A stretch of DNA of 64,000 nucleotides from Chitinophagaceae bacterium (GCA_019745155.1 JAIETM010000005.1:1-64000); one strand, 5' to 3'; positions 8,224 to 16,154 are shown, counted from the stretch's first letter. The notes: a model not told the origin generated them from the sequence alone. Program-made: numbers and translations.

Positions 8224-8874
8224 ATGAAAGTGCTACTCACAGGTGCAACAGGTATGATAGGTGGTTTGATCTTAGAGCAATGTTTGGCTGCCGATAAGAT
8301 TAATCAGGTCATCTCTTTTGTGCGTAAACAAAGCGGGCAAGTGCATCCCAAGCTTACAGAAGTAGTGGTTGCTGATTTCTGTGATTATTCAGTACATAAA
8401 GATTTGTTTGCGGAAGTTGATACGGCGTATTTCTGTTTAGGTGCTTATACAGGACAGGTAAGTAATGATATGTTGAAACTAATTACTGTGGATTATGCTG
8501 TTGCTTTTGCACGGCAATTATCAATAAGTAGTCCTGGTGCCAAATTTTGCTTATTGAGTGGTGCTGGTGCCGATCGAGCTGAAAAGAGTAAAACGCCTTT
8601 TGCTTTATATAAAGGCATGGCAGAAAATCAGATAGCCAGTATGCAACTTGAGTTGTATAGTTTTCGCCCCGGATATATTTATCCGGTTACAGCACGTAAG
8701 GAGCCAAATCTAGCGTATCGTATTTTCCGTTTCTTATATCCTGTTATGCGTTTGTTGGGTAATCGATATAGTATTCAATCTACCCATTTAGCGGAAGCCA
8801 TGTTTCAAGTAGGCTTGTTTGGAACGGAACAAATGATTCTGGAGAATCAGGACATTGTAAGTTTGACGAAATAG
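8224..8874 (+). CDS. NAD(P)-binding short-chain dehydrogenase/epimerase-like protein
   Basis: The 216-residue protein has a Rossmann-type N-terminus: VLLTGATGMIGGLI matches the atypical-SDR GxxGxxG dinucleotide loop. AYFCLGAYTG follows at about residue 75 and LLSGAGADRAEKSKTPFALYKG at about 120-140, placing the Ser and the YxxxK-like Tyr/Lys. This resembles the HTATIP2/YbjT-like family of small NAD(P)-binding proteins; the substrate is unknown. The ATG at 8224 starts exactly at the fold, and the longer frame back to 8125 overlaps the preceding gene. Its 3' end meets the truncated GIY-YIG copy on the other strand. Confidence 0.8.
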   Translation: MKVLLTGATGMIGGLILEQCLAADKINQVISFVRKQSGQVHPKLTEVVVADFCDYSVHKDLFAEVDTAYFCLGAYTGQVSNDMLKLITVDYAVAFARQLSISSPGAKFCLLSGAGADRAEKSKTPFALYKGMAENQIASMQLELYSFRPGYIYPVTARKEPNLAYRIFRFLYPVMRLLGNRYSIQSTHLAEAMFQVGLFGTEQMILENQDIVSLTK

Positions 8875-9048
8875 AAAGAGAATTGTTGGAATGGCTTCTT
8901 GATATACAAGTATCCAGTCCTTGGCTTTTTTGGTGGATTTACTGCCTGAGTTGTTGTGTCGAAATAGTCTGTCATCTAAGTTGGCAGTGTGGCCAACATA
9001 AAAGCTGTCCAATGATTTTGAATAAATGATATAGACAATAAAAGGCAT
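8788..9048 (-). pseudogene. Truncated GIY-YIG nuclease gene (duplicate copy)
   Basis: From its ATG at 9048 this frame encodes almost the same protein as the intact gene at 9139-9387 (PFIVYIIYSKSLDSFYVGH, then DDRLFRHNNSGSKSTKKAKD) up to LVYQEA. Homology stops abruptly at base 8894; past that point the frame reads unrelated residues antisense to the end of the SDR gene. About 27 C-terminal codons, with the conserved REAAIKK helix, are missing. The ATG again directly follows the T-run of a tRNA terminator. It is probably non-functional. Confidence 0.8.
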
Positions 9049-9081
9049 AAAAAAGCCCAACACTTTTTGAGGGTTGGGCTG
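9049..9081 (-). terminator. Duplicate tRNA terminator (downstream unit)
   Basis: On the minus strand AGCCCAAC and GTTGGGCT pair and are followed by TTTTTT, immediately before the ATG at 9048. It is a copy of the terminator at 9388-9421 with two fewer bases in the loop. Confidence 0.8.
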
Positions 9082-9083
9082 AT

Positions 9084-9138
<55 letters not shown>

Positions 9139-9141
<3 letters not shown>

Positions 9142-9387
9142 TTGTTTTTTGATGAGTTGTTGAATGAAGTTTTTGCTTTTTTGTTTCTTGATTGCAGCTT
9201 CTCTTGCCATTGCTTCAGCCCTTGTTGTAAAAGCTTCTTGATAGACAAGTATCCAGTCCTTGGCTTTTTTGGTGGATTTGCTGCCTGAGTTATTGTGCCG
9301 AAATAATCTGTCATCTAAGTTGGCAGTATGGCCAACGTAGAAGCTGTCCAGCGATTTTGAATAAATGATATAGACAATAAAAGACAT
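9139..9387 (-). CDS. Small solitary GIY-YIG endonuclease
   Basis: An 82-residue single-domain GIY-YIG protein of the UPF0213/URI type. VYIIYSKSLDSFYVGHT carries the two-strand GIY...YIG motif, DDRLFRHNN the catalytic-type Arg, and AMAREAAIKKQKS the conserved helix with Glu. The frame is open back to 9468, but those codons lie in the tRNA and its terminator, so the start is ATG at 9387, touching the terminator T-run. Expression therefore needs read-through or an unseen promoter. The family is nuclease-like; the role of solitary members is unsettled. The link to duplicated tRNA sequence suggests a selfish element. Confidence 0.85.
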
Positions 9388-9421
9388 AAAAAAGCCCAAC
9401 ACTTTTTTTGAGGGTTGGGCT
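9388..9421 (-). terminator. Terminator of the tRNA-Ala transcript
   Basis: On the minus strand AGCCCAAC (9414-9421) and GTTGGGCT (9393-9400) form the stem, followed by TTTTTT at 9388-9393. It begins five bases after the tRNA discriminator base and ends at the GIY-YIG ATG. Confidence 0.85.
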
Positions 9422-9424
9422 GAT

Positions 9425-9500
<76 letters not shown>

Positions 9501-9530
9501 AAGGTAAAGAACGATTGAGTTGTTAATTCA

Positions 9531-9586
9531 GCGGTGACCTTCCCGACGTGCCGTCGGGACGCTCTAGCCAGCTGAGCTAATTCCCC
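9531..9586 (-). pseudogene. tRNA-Ala-like half copy 2 with hairpin anticodon arm
   Basis: It carries the tRNA-Ala 5' acceptor strand and D-arm exactly, then TCCCGACGGCACGTCGGGA (9541-9559; 7-bp stem, loop GGCAC) where the 17-nt anticodon arm belongs, then the variable region and the first T-stem strand. The T-loop and 3' acceptor strand are missing. It could be a decayed tRNA or an RNA element in its own right. Confidence 0.75.
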
Positions 9587-9617
9587 ATAGAAAAAGAGCG
9601 TTTGAGTTGTTAATCCA

Positions 9618-9673
9618 GCGGTGACCTTCCCGACATATCGTCGGGACACTCTAGCCAGCTGAGCTAATTCCCC
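9618..9673 (-). pseudogene. tRNA-Ala-like half copy 3 with variant hairpin
   Basis: As copy 2, but the hairpin at 9628-9646 reads TCCCGACGATATGTCGGGA on the minus strand. The seven-base arms are unchanged and all differences are in the five-base loop, so the stem rather than the loop has been kept. One D-arm base differs (GAGTG for GAGCG). It lies immediately downstream of the array promoter, at the position of a normal first tRNA. Confidence 0.75.
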
Positions 9674-9681
9674 AGAGGGTG

Positions 9682-9712
9682 CAAAAGTAAGTTTTGGTTA
9701 GTTCTAGCCAAA
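9682..9712 (-). promoter_or_regulatory. Promoter of the tRNA-Ala array
   Basis: On the minus strand TTTG (9709-9712), 19 bp, TACTTTTG (9682-9689) is a full match to the Bacteroidota consensus. Transcription would start a few bases before half copy 3 and pass through copy 2 and tRNA-Ala to the terminator at 9388. Confidence 0.75.
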
Positions 9713-9782
9713 AATATTTGCCCGATTTTTAGCTGCAACTTTATGCCCTCATCATCTGTTACCTTTATACAAAGATTTTTAT

Positions 9783-9959
9783 ATGGGCATTTTACGTCAA
9801 TTAGCAGAATACCTCTATATCAAGAAGCGTGATCCAAACGAGCCAAGAACCCAGTGGATGAAGTACATGCATGGCATGAACAGGATATCACTGATCATGT
9901 TTCTGATTGCTGTTATCATTATCCTAGTAAGGCTTGTGATTTTGCCTCTTTTCAAGTAA
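9783..9959 (+). CDS. Small single-pass membrane peptide, function unknown
   Basis: A 58-codon frame from ATG 9783 to TAA 9957-9959. The first half is charged (MGILRQLAEYLYIKKRDPNE) and the second is one hydrophobic helix (ISLIMFLIAVIIILVRLVIL) ending in PLFK. This looks like a short conserved Bacteroidota membrane protein, possibly of the DUF6728 kind; that name is from memory and unchecked. Its 3' end overlaps the convergent lpxB stop by eight bases. I see no clear promoter beyond a weak TATACAAAG-like box. Confidence 0.6.
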   Translation: MGILRQLAEYLYIKKRDPNEPRTQWMKYMHGMNRISLIMFLIAVIIILVRLVILPLFK

Positions 9960-11049
9960 GCCAATCATAAATCGATTGAGCCGCCTGTTCGGAAGCTTTT
10001 CCGCCCTTTGAAAGGAGGGTCTTTAACTGCGAGTAGTCTTCCATCATGGAAGCCCGCTTATCTACATCGTACAAAATTGACTTGAGCTCTCTAACTAAAT
10101 TGTCAGAATTCAGTTCTTGTTGTATTAACTCTTTCACGACGAGTTTGTCCATAATCAAGTTAACAAGCGAAATGTATTTCACTTTCACCAATCGTTTTGC
10201 AATGGCATAGCTAATTGGGCTTCCCTTATAACACACGATTTCAGGTACGCCAAATAAAGCTGTTTCCAAAGTGGCTGTACCGCTGGTGACTAATGCAGCT
10301 TTTGACTCAAGTAGCAAATCATAGGTTTTGCCTACAGCGATAGCCACGTTTTTATAACCGGCCATTAGTGGTTGATACAAGCTGCTGTCTTGCCCGGGCG
10401 CCTGTGCCACCACAAATTTGTGCTCGGGGAAGTGTTTACTCACTTCCAGCATAATAGGTAGTTTCTGTAAAATCTCCTGCTTCCTGCTACCGGGTAGTAA
10501 TGCTACTACTGGTGCTTTATTAATAGTCTTTTCAGTGAGTTTCTGATTAATGACTTCTACAAGAGGGTGTCCTACATATTCCACGTCCCAATTCCAGCGT
10601 GTTTTGTAATAACCTTGCTCAAAGGGAAGTATGCAAAGCATTTTATCTATGCATTGTTTCATCTTTACAACCCGCTTTTCCTTCCATGCCCATACTTGTG
10701 GAGAGATGTAATATATCACTTTGAATCCTTGTGCTTTGGCCCACTCGGCAATGCGTAGATTGAAGCCTGGATAGTCAATTAAGATCAGCGTATCAGGTTG
10801 ATAGGTAAGAATATCTTGTTTACAGAATTTGATGTTGCGTAAAATCGTTGGAAGATTACGAACTACTTCCGCAAAGCCCATGAATGCCAGATCTCGATAG
10901 TGCTTTACTAAAGTTCCACCTGCAGATTGCATCAGATCGCCACCCCAGCAACGGAAGTCGGCATCTTGATCCAGATTGCGCAGAGCTTTCAGCAAATTGC
11001 TGCCATGTAGATCACCGCTCGCTTCACCCGCAATCACGTAATAACGCAT
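9952..11049 (-). CDS. lpxB: Lipid-A-disaccharide synthase
   Basis: The 365-residue GT19 enzyme joins UDP-2,3-diacylglucosamine and lipid X to form the disaccharide core of lipid A at the inner membrane. Diagnostic segments are VIAGEASGDLHGSNLL at the N-terminus, GGDLMQSAGG, LILIDYPGFNLRIAEWAK, YYISPQVWAWKEKR, VGHPL and LLPGSRKQEI, then the SGTATLE and PEIVCYKGSPISY donor-side segments. The start is ATG at 11049. It is the last gene of a surE - small membrane protein - lpxB run on the minus strand. Confidence 0.95.
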   Translation of the reverse strand: MRYYVIAGEASGDLHGSNLLKALRNLDQDADFRCWGGDLMQSAGGTLVKHYRDLAFMGFAEVVRNLPTILRNIKFCKQDILTYQPDTLILIDYPGFNLRIAEWAKAQGFKVIYYISPQVWAWKEKRVVKMKQCIDKMLCILPFEQGYYKTRWNWDVEYVGHPLVEVINQKLTEKTINKAPVVALLPGSRKQEILQKLPIMLEVSKHFPEHKFVVAQAPGQDSSLYQPLMAGYKNVAIAVGKTYDLLLESKAALVTSGTATLETALFGVPEIVCYKGSPISYAIAKRLVKVKYISLVNLIMDKLVVKELIQQELNSDNLVRELKSILYDVDKRASMMEDYSQLKTLLSKGGKASEQAAQSIYDWLT

Positions 11050-11126
11050 CTGTCTATTTTGATTTACTAAATTATGTCATTAAGCCAGAACGCAGCAAGT
11101 ATTATTCGCATAGGAGAATGGGGATG

Positions 11127-11420
11127 TTAAGCCCAAAATTTAATTCCTGCAGCAATTAGGGCATAGATGCAAGTTGCAATGAAAATACCCCTTGCAGTTT
11201 TATCAATATGCTTATTGATGTAAATGGTAAATACTACTGCATTGGCGATGAGAGAAACGCTGACTACTGAAGTAAGCAGTGATTTCCACTGTAGCATGTA
11301 TTCCAGAAACTCTCCAAAAGCGATGGAACGAAACTTCCAGAAATAAAAGCCAAGCATACCTAGTACTGGTGCCAGAAAACCAAGTATCAATCCGAAATAG
11401 AGATTGTCTTTCTTCAGCAT
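11127..11420 (-). CDS. Small membrane protein between surE and lpxB
   Basis: The 97-residue protein has about three hydrophobic helices (residues 8-28, 45-68 and 76-95) and short charged loops. No catalytic motif is visible. Only one base separates it from the surE stop upstream and 77 bp from lpxB downstream, so it belongs to the same transcript. Its place next to lpxB suggests an envelope role, but that is position only. I do not recognise a named family. Confidence 0.75.
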   Translation of the reverse strand: MLKKDNLYFGLILGFLAPVLGMLGFYFWKFRSIAFGEFLEYMLQWKSLLTSVVSVSLIANAVVFTIYINKHIDKTARGIFIATCIYALIAAGIKFWA

Positions 11421-11421
11421 A

Positions 11422-12195
11422 TCAACGGATGAATTTTTCCAGTTTTGATTTCAATGCGTAATTGGTTAGATCAAATTGCACAGGTACTACACTTACGTAA
11501 TTGTTTTTAAGTGCCCAAACATCTGTGTCTTTAGCCTTATCGAAATTGACAAATTCGCCTGTTAGCCAATAGTATTTTTTGCCATGTGGATCTTTGCGTG
11601 CAACAAAGTCTTCATCGTATTTGGCATAAGCTTGTTTGCATACTTTAAATCCTTTGATCAATTCTTTGGGTATCGCCGGAATATTCACATTTAAGCAGAG
11701 ATGCTTGTCGATCTTCTTACCGAGGATTTGCTTTACCAGCAAGCGAGCGTAGTGTTGCGCACCGGAGAAATCAGCTTCCATGCTAAAATCCAATAAGCTG
11801 AATCCGATACTGGGAATATTTTCAATAGATGCTTCTAAGGCCGCACTCATCGTACCACTGTAAATAACATTGATAGAGTGGTTGGCGCCATGGTTGATAC
11901 CGCTCAGGCAGATATCTGGCTTTTTGTGCAATACCTTGTCAACAGCCAGTTTTACGCAGTCAACAGGCGTGCCGCTGCAGCTGAAGGCTTCTACGCCATC
12001 CATCAGGTTAACAGAGTGGAGTCTAAGCGGCTGCCCAATGGTAATAGCGTGCCCCATGCCACTTTGCGGTTTTTCAGGAGCCACTACCACAACTTTTCCT
12101 AAGTCTTTTACTGCTGCAACTAGATTGTGTAATCCGGGGGCGTGAATGCTGTCATCGTTCGTGATCAGGATAACTGGAACTTGCTTTTTTGCCAT
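11422..12195 (-). CDS. surE: 5'/3'-nucleotidase SurE
   Basis: The 257-residue metal-dependent phosphatase acts on nucleoside monophosphates. The SurE signature is clear: ILITNDDSIHAPGLHNL with the paired metal-binding Asp near residue 12, then CSGTPVDCVKLA and LSGINHGANHSINVIYSGT with the conserved Asn/Gly loop. The length is typical. The start ATG at 12195 follows a short AT-rich divergent region shared with the XRE regulator. Confidence 0.95.
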   Translation of the reverse strand: MAKKQVPVILITNDDSIHAPGLHNLVAAVKDLGKVVVVAPEKPQSGMGHAITIGQPLRLHSVNLMDGVEAFSCSGTPVDCVKLAVDKVLHKKPDICLSGINHGANHSINVIYSGTMSAALEASIENIPSIGFSLLDFSMEADFSGAQHYARLLVKQILGKKIDKHLCLNVNIPAIPKELIKGFKVCKQAYAKYDEDFVARKDPHGKKYYWLTGEFVNFDKAKDTDVWALKNNYVSVVPVQFDLTNYALKSKLEKFIR

Positions 12196-12245
12196 GCCTC
12201 AAAAATCTGCAAAAACAGGCTGCTAAAAAATTTTGTGTAAAAATA

Positions 12246-12275
12246 TTTGGTTAAGCTAAAAAAATTAGTATTTTG
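12246..12275 (+). promoter_or_regulatory. Promoter of the XRE/S24 regulator
   Basis: TTTG (12246-12249), 19 bp, then TATTTTG (12269-12275), one base short of TAnnTTTG. It lies 17 bp before the ATG in the divergent surE/regulator gap and may be autoregulated. Confidence 0.45.
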
Positions 12276-12292
12276 CACTAAATCAGTTAGTC

Positions 12293-13045
12293 ATGAGTTA
12301 CGCAGGAAAAAATCTTCGCTATCTCCGTAAGCTGAGAGGCTGGACGCAGGAAGAGTTTGCCAACAAGCTCAAAGTAAAGCGTTCCCTCATCGGCGCCTAT
12401 GAAGAAGAAAGGGCAGAACCAAAGCTGGAAGTGCTGGAAGCTGTATCTGCTATCTTCAAGTATACATTGGATGAATTATTGCTGAAAGACCTTTCTGAAG
12501 CCAAAAGCGGCAGCTATCTGGAGCAACGCCGCAAACTGAAGATGGCTGCGGACAGTGTAAATATTCAGTTTGTACCTGTAAAAGCTGCAGCTGGTTATTT
12601 AGCTGGCTATGCCGATCCTGATTTTCTGGATGAGTTGAATACCTTCACGCTACCCATGCTTGCTCCCGGAAGCTATCGCGCTTTTGAGATCATTGGTGAT
12701 AGTATGCTGCCTACGCCCAGCGGTTCTGTAATCGTTGGAGAAAAGGTAGAAGACCTGGAAGAGGTAAAGAATAGTAATACTTACGTCGTACTTACCAAAA
12801 ATGAAGGAGTGGTGTATAAGCGCATTCTGCGCAATAACCGCCAGAAGAATAAAATTACCCTAGTGAGTGATAATCCTATTTATGAGCCTTATCAGGTAGG
12901 TACAGATGAAGTACTGGAAGCATGGAAAGCTGTCTATATCATGCAGAAAGCCAATATGGCCAATCGCTGGGATGTGAACTCTCTCGCTGGCATGGTCAAT
13001 AATCTACAAGAACAGGTCAGCTCATTGAAGAAAAAGCTGAATTAA
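12293..13045 (+). CDS. XRE-type transcriptional regulator with S24 (LexA/CI-like) peptidase domain
   Basis: The 250-residue protein has an N-terminal helix-turn-helix (about 5-60, LRKLRGWTQEEFANKLKVKR and SLIGAYEEERAEPKLEVL) and a C-terminal S24 domain. GDSMLPTPSGS carries the Ser nucleophile and VVYKRILRN the Lys of the Ser-Lys dyad. A short C-terminal coiled coil (LAGMVNNLQEQVSSLKKKL) may add oligomerisation. The architecture matches CI/LexA-like repressors; in Bacteroidota these often stand alone outside phages. No Ala-Gly cleavage dipeptide is obvious in the linker, so self-cleavage is uncertain. No phage genes are nearby. Confidence 0.88.
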   Translation: MSYAGKNLRYLRKLRGWTQEEFANKLKVKRSLIGAYEEERAEPKLEVLEAVSAIFKYTLDELLLKDLSEAKSGSYLEQRRKLKMAADSVNIQFVPVKAAAGYLAGYADPDFLDELNTFTLPMLAPGSYRAFEIIGDSMLPTPSGSVIVGEKVEDLEEVKNSNTYVVLTKNEGVVYKRILRNNRQKNKITLVSDNPIYEPYQVGTDEVLEAWKAVYIMQKANMANRWDVNSLAGMVNNLQEQVSSLKKKLN

Positions 13046-13062
13046 GTTGTTTTACATTGTAT

Positions 13063-13100
13063 AAAGGATTCCCCGCAACTGCTGGGAATCCTTTCTTTTT
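13063..13100 (+). terminator. Intrinsic terminator after the XRE/S24 gene
   Basis: AAAGGATTCCC and GGGAATCCTTT form an 11-bp stem around a ten-base loop, followed by CTTTTT. Confidence 0.85.
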
Positions 13101-13158
13101 GCCTTCCATCTAAAAAGCTTTGTGTTTGCTGTTGGTTTCCTGCAATTTTGCGGCTTCC

Positions 13159-15627
13159 ATGAGAAGACTAGTCCTTTTGTTGTTTTGCTTGCTTTCTACC
13201 GCCGTGATGGCGCAAACGCGTAGCACCTTTCCTCAAAAATCAATGTTTGCGGTTCGAACAGCCCACGCGCCTAAAATAGATGGTGTGCTGAATGACTCTG
13301 TTTGGGCAAAAGCAAGTCCTGCAAAGGATTTTATCATCAACTCACCTAATTACGGTAATCCAGCTGAATTAAAAACAGAAGTATGGGTTTTGTATGATGA
13401 TGCTGCCATGTATATCGCTGCCAAATTGTATGACAACCCTAAGCAGGTGCGTAAGCAGCTGACTGCTAGAGATGGGGAGCAAAGGCAAGATGTAGATTAT
13501 TTCTCTGTATTTCTAGATACTTATAATGATGATCAGAACGGATTCCAGTTTGTAGTAACCAGTCGTAATGTGCAGTCCGATGGTCGTGTGTCACCTGCTG
13601 TACAAAGCAGATTTGGCCCACCTAGCGATTATAGCTGGGATGCGGTTTGGGAGAGTAATGTACATTTTACGGAAGATGGTTGGACGGTAGAGATGCGCAT
13701 CCCTTATATCTCTTTGCGATTTGCCAAAACGCCTCAGCAGAAATGGGGTGTTAATTTTCAGCGCTTTAGTAGGCGATTGAATGAAAGTAGTTATTGGAAT
13801 GCAGTAAACCCCAATGAAGCTGGTTTTGTGAATCAGTTTGGCGATTTAGATGGTATTAATAATGTACTACCACCGCTTCGTTTATCTTTCTTGCCTTATA
13901 TTACTGCCGGTTATAGAAGTACACCCACCACCAAGGGTAAGGTCAATGATTTTCTGCGTAATGGTGGGATGGATGTGAAATGGGGGGTGAATGAGAGCTT
14001 TACTTTTGATGCAACACTGGTGCCGGATTTTGGTCAGGTGATTTCTGATAATGTTATCCTCAATCTATCGCCGTTTGAAGTACGCTTTCAGGAGAACCGT
14101 CCATTCTTTACAGAAGGAACAGAGCTATTTAATAAAGCAGGTCTTTTTTACAGCAGACGAATAGGATTGACGCCAACAGGATATAACGGTGTCAAGAATA
14201 TGGTGGCGAATGATCCCAACTTGCGTATTGTGAAAAATCCTGGTGTTACGCAGTTGATCAATGCATCAAAATTCTCTGGTAGAAATAAAAAGAATTTGGG
14301 TATCGGTGTATTTAATGCAGTTGGTGCACCCATGCATGCTATTGTAGAAAATACTGTTACGGGTAAGACGGAAAAAATAGAAACAGAGCCACTGACAAAT
14401 TACAGTGTTGTGGTATTGGATCAAGCACTGAAGGGTAGATCGTCTATCACTTTCACGAACACAAATGTGATGCGAAGCGGCGTTGCTCGTGATGCGAATG
14501 TTTCCGCATTAGATTTTGCATTATTCGATAAGCGTAACACTTATGGTCTCGTTGGTACAGCTCGTTATAGCAAAATAATGGGTTTGAACCCTTATGATGG
14601 TTTCAATACAACATTGAGTGCTAGAAAAGTAAGCGGTAAAGTGCAGTTTAATGTTACGCAGAATATCGAGTCGGATAGATATGATCCAAATGATCTTGGG
14701 TTTTTACAGGCGCCCAATGAAATCACTACTTCTGCACGAGTGAGTTATAATCAGTTTACGCCTACTAAGCGATTTCTTAGTTATACTTACTCACTTCGTT
14801 ATACCAACAGGCAATTGTATAAGCCTTCCGTTTGGCAGGAAATGAATATAGGTGCCACCATATTTCACTTCTTCAAGAATTTCTGGGATCTCAGTATCAA
14901 TTATGAAGCAAAGCCTCTTTGGCAACATGATTATTTTGAACTGCGTACGCCAGGAAGAATGGTACGCATGATGCCTTGGCATTTTATAGGGTTGAATGGT
15001 AGTACTGATAGTCGTAAGCGACTATTTGTTAGCATGAATCTGGGCTTTGCCAATACGCCTGCTTTTGATAATGCGGAGTTTTATCGTTATCAAATGGGTG
15101 TGCGTTATCGCTTTAGTGATCGCTTGAGTTTGGAGCTGAATGGCGATGGTAGTTCTGATCTGGGTAATGTTGGCTATGCTTTCAGGCGTGAAACAAATGG
15201 TGATCCCATTATTGGCTGGAGAAAAATTTATCAGTTTACAACACTGTTATCAGGGTTGTACAATTTTACACCACGCATGTTCTTAACCCTGCGTGCCAGA
15301 CATTACTGGAGCAATGTGCGATATGAAAAATTCTATAATGTGGATGCTCAAGGATATTGGATTGACAGACCGTTTATTGCCGGGAACGATAATAATTACA
15401 ATGCCTATAATCTCGATATGTTCTACACATGGGATTTTATGTATGGCAGTCGCTTAATTGTGGGTTGGAAAAACTGGATGCCTTTGGATATGTCTATTGA
15501 TGGGGGCCGATTTGGTAAATATGGACAAAACCTAAGACAAGTATTCAATATGCCTCAAGGCAAGGAGCTTACAGCTAGATTGATTTACTTCCTGGATTAT
15601 CAAAAACTCAAAGGAAAGCGAGTATAA
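13159..15627 (+). CDS. DUF5916 outer-membrane protein with CBM9-like N-terminal domain
   Basis: The 822-residue protein has a signal peptide (RRLVLLLFCLLSTAVMAQ) and then a carbohydrate-binding family 9-like module (about 45-220): KIDGVLNDSVWAKA, LYDDAAMYIAAKLYD and DYFSVFLDTYNDDQNGFQF are its hallmarks. The remaining ~600 residues are alternating aromatic beta strands of an outer-membrane barrel (FEVRFQENRPFFTEGTELF is the usual DUF5916 junction). The ligand and role are unknown; sugar binding is inferred from the module only. The start at 13159 gives a proper signal peptide, whereas the upstream frame to 13120 does not. Confidence 0.85.
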   Translation: MRRLVLLLFCLLSTAVMAQTRSTFPQKSMFAVRTAHAPKIDGVLNDSVWAKASPAKDFIINSPNYGNPAELKTEVWVLYDDAAMYIAAKLYDNPKQVRKQLTARDGEQRQDVDYFSVFLDTYNDDQNGFQFVVTSRNVQSDGRVSPAVQSRFGPPSDYSWDAVWESNVHFTEDGWTVEMRIPYISLRFAKTPQQKWGVNFQRFSRRLNESSYWNAVNPNEAGFVNQFGDLDGINNVLPPLRLSFLPYITAGYRSTPTTKGKVNDFLRNGGMDVKWGVNESFTFDATLVPDFGQVISDNVILNLSPFEVRFQENRPFFTEGTELFNKAGLFYSRRIGLTPTGYNGVKNMVANDPNLRIVKNPGVTQLINASKFSGRNKKNLGIGVFNAVGAPMHAIVENTVTGKTEKIETEPLTNYSVVVLDQALKGRSSITFTNTNVMRSGVARDANVSALDFALFDKRNTYGLVGTARYSKIMGLNPYDGFNTTLSARKVSGKVQFNVTQNIESDRYDPNDLGFLQAPNEITTSARVSYNQFTPTKRFLSYTYSLRYTNRQLYKPSVWQEMNIGATIFHFFKNFWDLSINYEAKPLWQHDYFELRTPGRMVRMMPWHFIGLNGSTDSRKRLFVSMNLGFANTPAFDNAEFYRYQMGVRYRFSDRLSLELNGDGSSDLGNVGYAFRRETNGDPIIGWRKIYQFTTLLSGLYNFTPRMFLTLRARHYWSNVRYEKFYNVDAQGYWIDRPFIAGNDNNYNAYNLDMFYTWDFMYGSRLIVGWKNWMPLDMSIDGGRFGKYGQNLRQVFNMPQGKELTARLIYFLDYQKLKGKRV

Positions 15628-15628
15628 T

Positions 15629-16090
15629 TTATTCGCTTGTTTTATTCTGTCCTTTCCACCACATGACTACTGTGAGCACAGCCGGTATCATGCCTAGACC
15701 AAGAATCCATGGCATGAAAGAAGCACCCAAAGTGTTTTCACCAGATTGTGTACCTGCAATAATGCGGTATACGATTAAAAAGAAAACACAAGAAACGATG
15801 ATTCTGGAAAATCGTATAATCCTTGTAGCATATCGGTATTGCTGCATTGCATTCTCAGGTGTTATTTTATTTGGGTAATTGAATAGCTCTGGATAATAGC
15901 TTAAAACACTCATGCTAATATTGATTGCTGTTGCAATGATGGGTAATAACAGTATGGATTGCTTATGCCCATAATCATCCGCATTTCCGTTGAAACCAAA
16001 ATGTGTTGGAATTTGCTCTGGTAGACTTGCATACAGTTGTAATGGATAAATCCAGAGTAGGATCAAAAATGTCCACGCGGTGGTTTCCAT
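15629..16090 (-). CDS. DUF1648-type membrane protein
   Basis: The 153-residue protein has four predicted helices. LPEQIPTHFGFNGNADDYGHK near residue 23 is the DUF1648 signature (LPxxIPxHFxxxGxxDxxxxK). Members are small membrane proteins, some linked to SdpI-like immunity, but function here is unknown. The ATG at 16090 directly follows the TAG of a 15-residue upstream frame (16091-16138). Its stop codon lies one base from the stop of the convergent DUF5916 gene. Confidence 0.75.
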   Translation of the reverse strand: METTAWTFLILLWIYPLQLYASLPEQIPTHFGFNGNADDYGHKQSILLLPIIATAINISMSVLSYYPELFNYPNKITPENAMQQYRYATRIIRFSRIIVSCVFFLIVYRIIAGTQSGENTLGASFMPWILGLGMIPAVLTVVMWWKGQNKTSE

Positions 16091-16138
16091 CTAGATATCC
16101 CATTTGTCTAGATCAATAGCAATGACGGGTCGTTTCAT
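16091..16138 (-). other. 15-codon leader frame coupled to the DUF1648 gene
   Basis: ATG at 16138 opens a frame reading MKRPVIAIDLDKWDI and ends with TAG immediately followed by the ATG of the DUF1648 gene. It could be a leader peptide, a remnant of a longer gene, or chance. It lies after the terminator of the SPFH gene in the same orientation. Confidence 0.3.
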
Positions 16139-16154
16139 ATAAGGCAAATTAAAT

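Larger units (their letters stand above)
9501..9673 (-). repeat. Two tandem 86/87-bp units upstream of tRNA-Ala
   Basis: Units 9501-9586 and 9587-9673 are near-identical direct repeats. Each starts on the minus strand with the first 26 bases of tRNA-Ala, then a GC-rich hairpin, then AGGTCACCG and a spacer (CTG-ATTAACAACTCAA-type) that does not match the tRNA T-loop or acceptor. Differences concentrate in the hairpin loop and the spacer end. Confidence 0.85.

Noticed and set aside
11060-11130. Signal-recognition-particle-RNA-like bases (GCCAGAACGCAGCAAG ... GGGGATGTT) on the plus strand
   Set aside because: The apical GCAGC-type segment is suggestive, but I could not build the flanking long stem, and the bases overlap the end of a clear coding gene and a 77-bp intra-operon gap on the other strand.
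12293-13045. Prophage repressor reading of the XRE/S24 gene
   Set aside because: No integrase, phage structural gene or attachment repeat is nearby; the gene lies between housekeeping genes with its own terminator.
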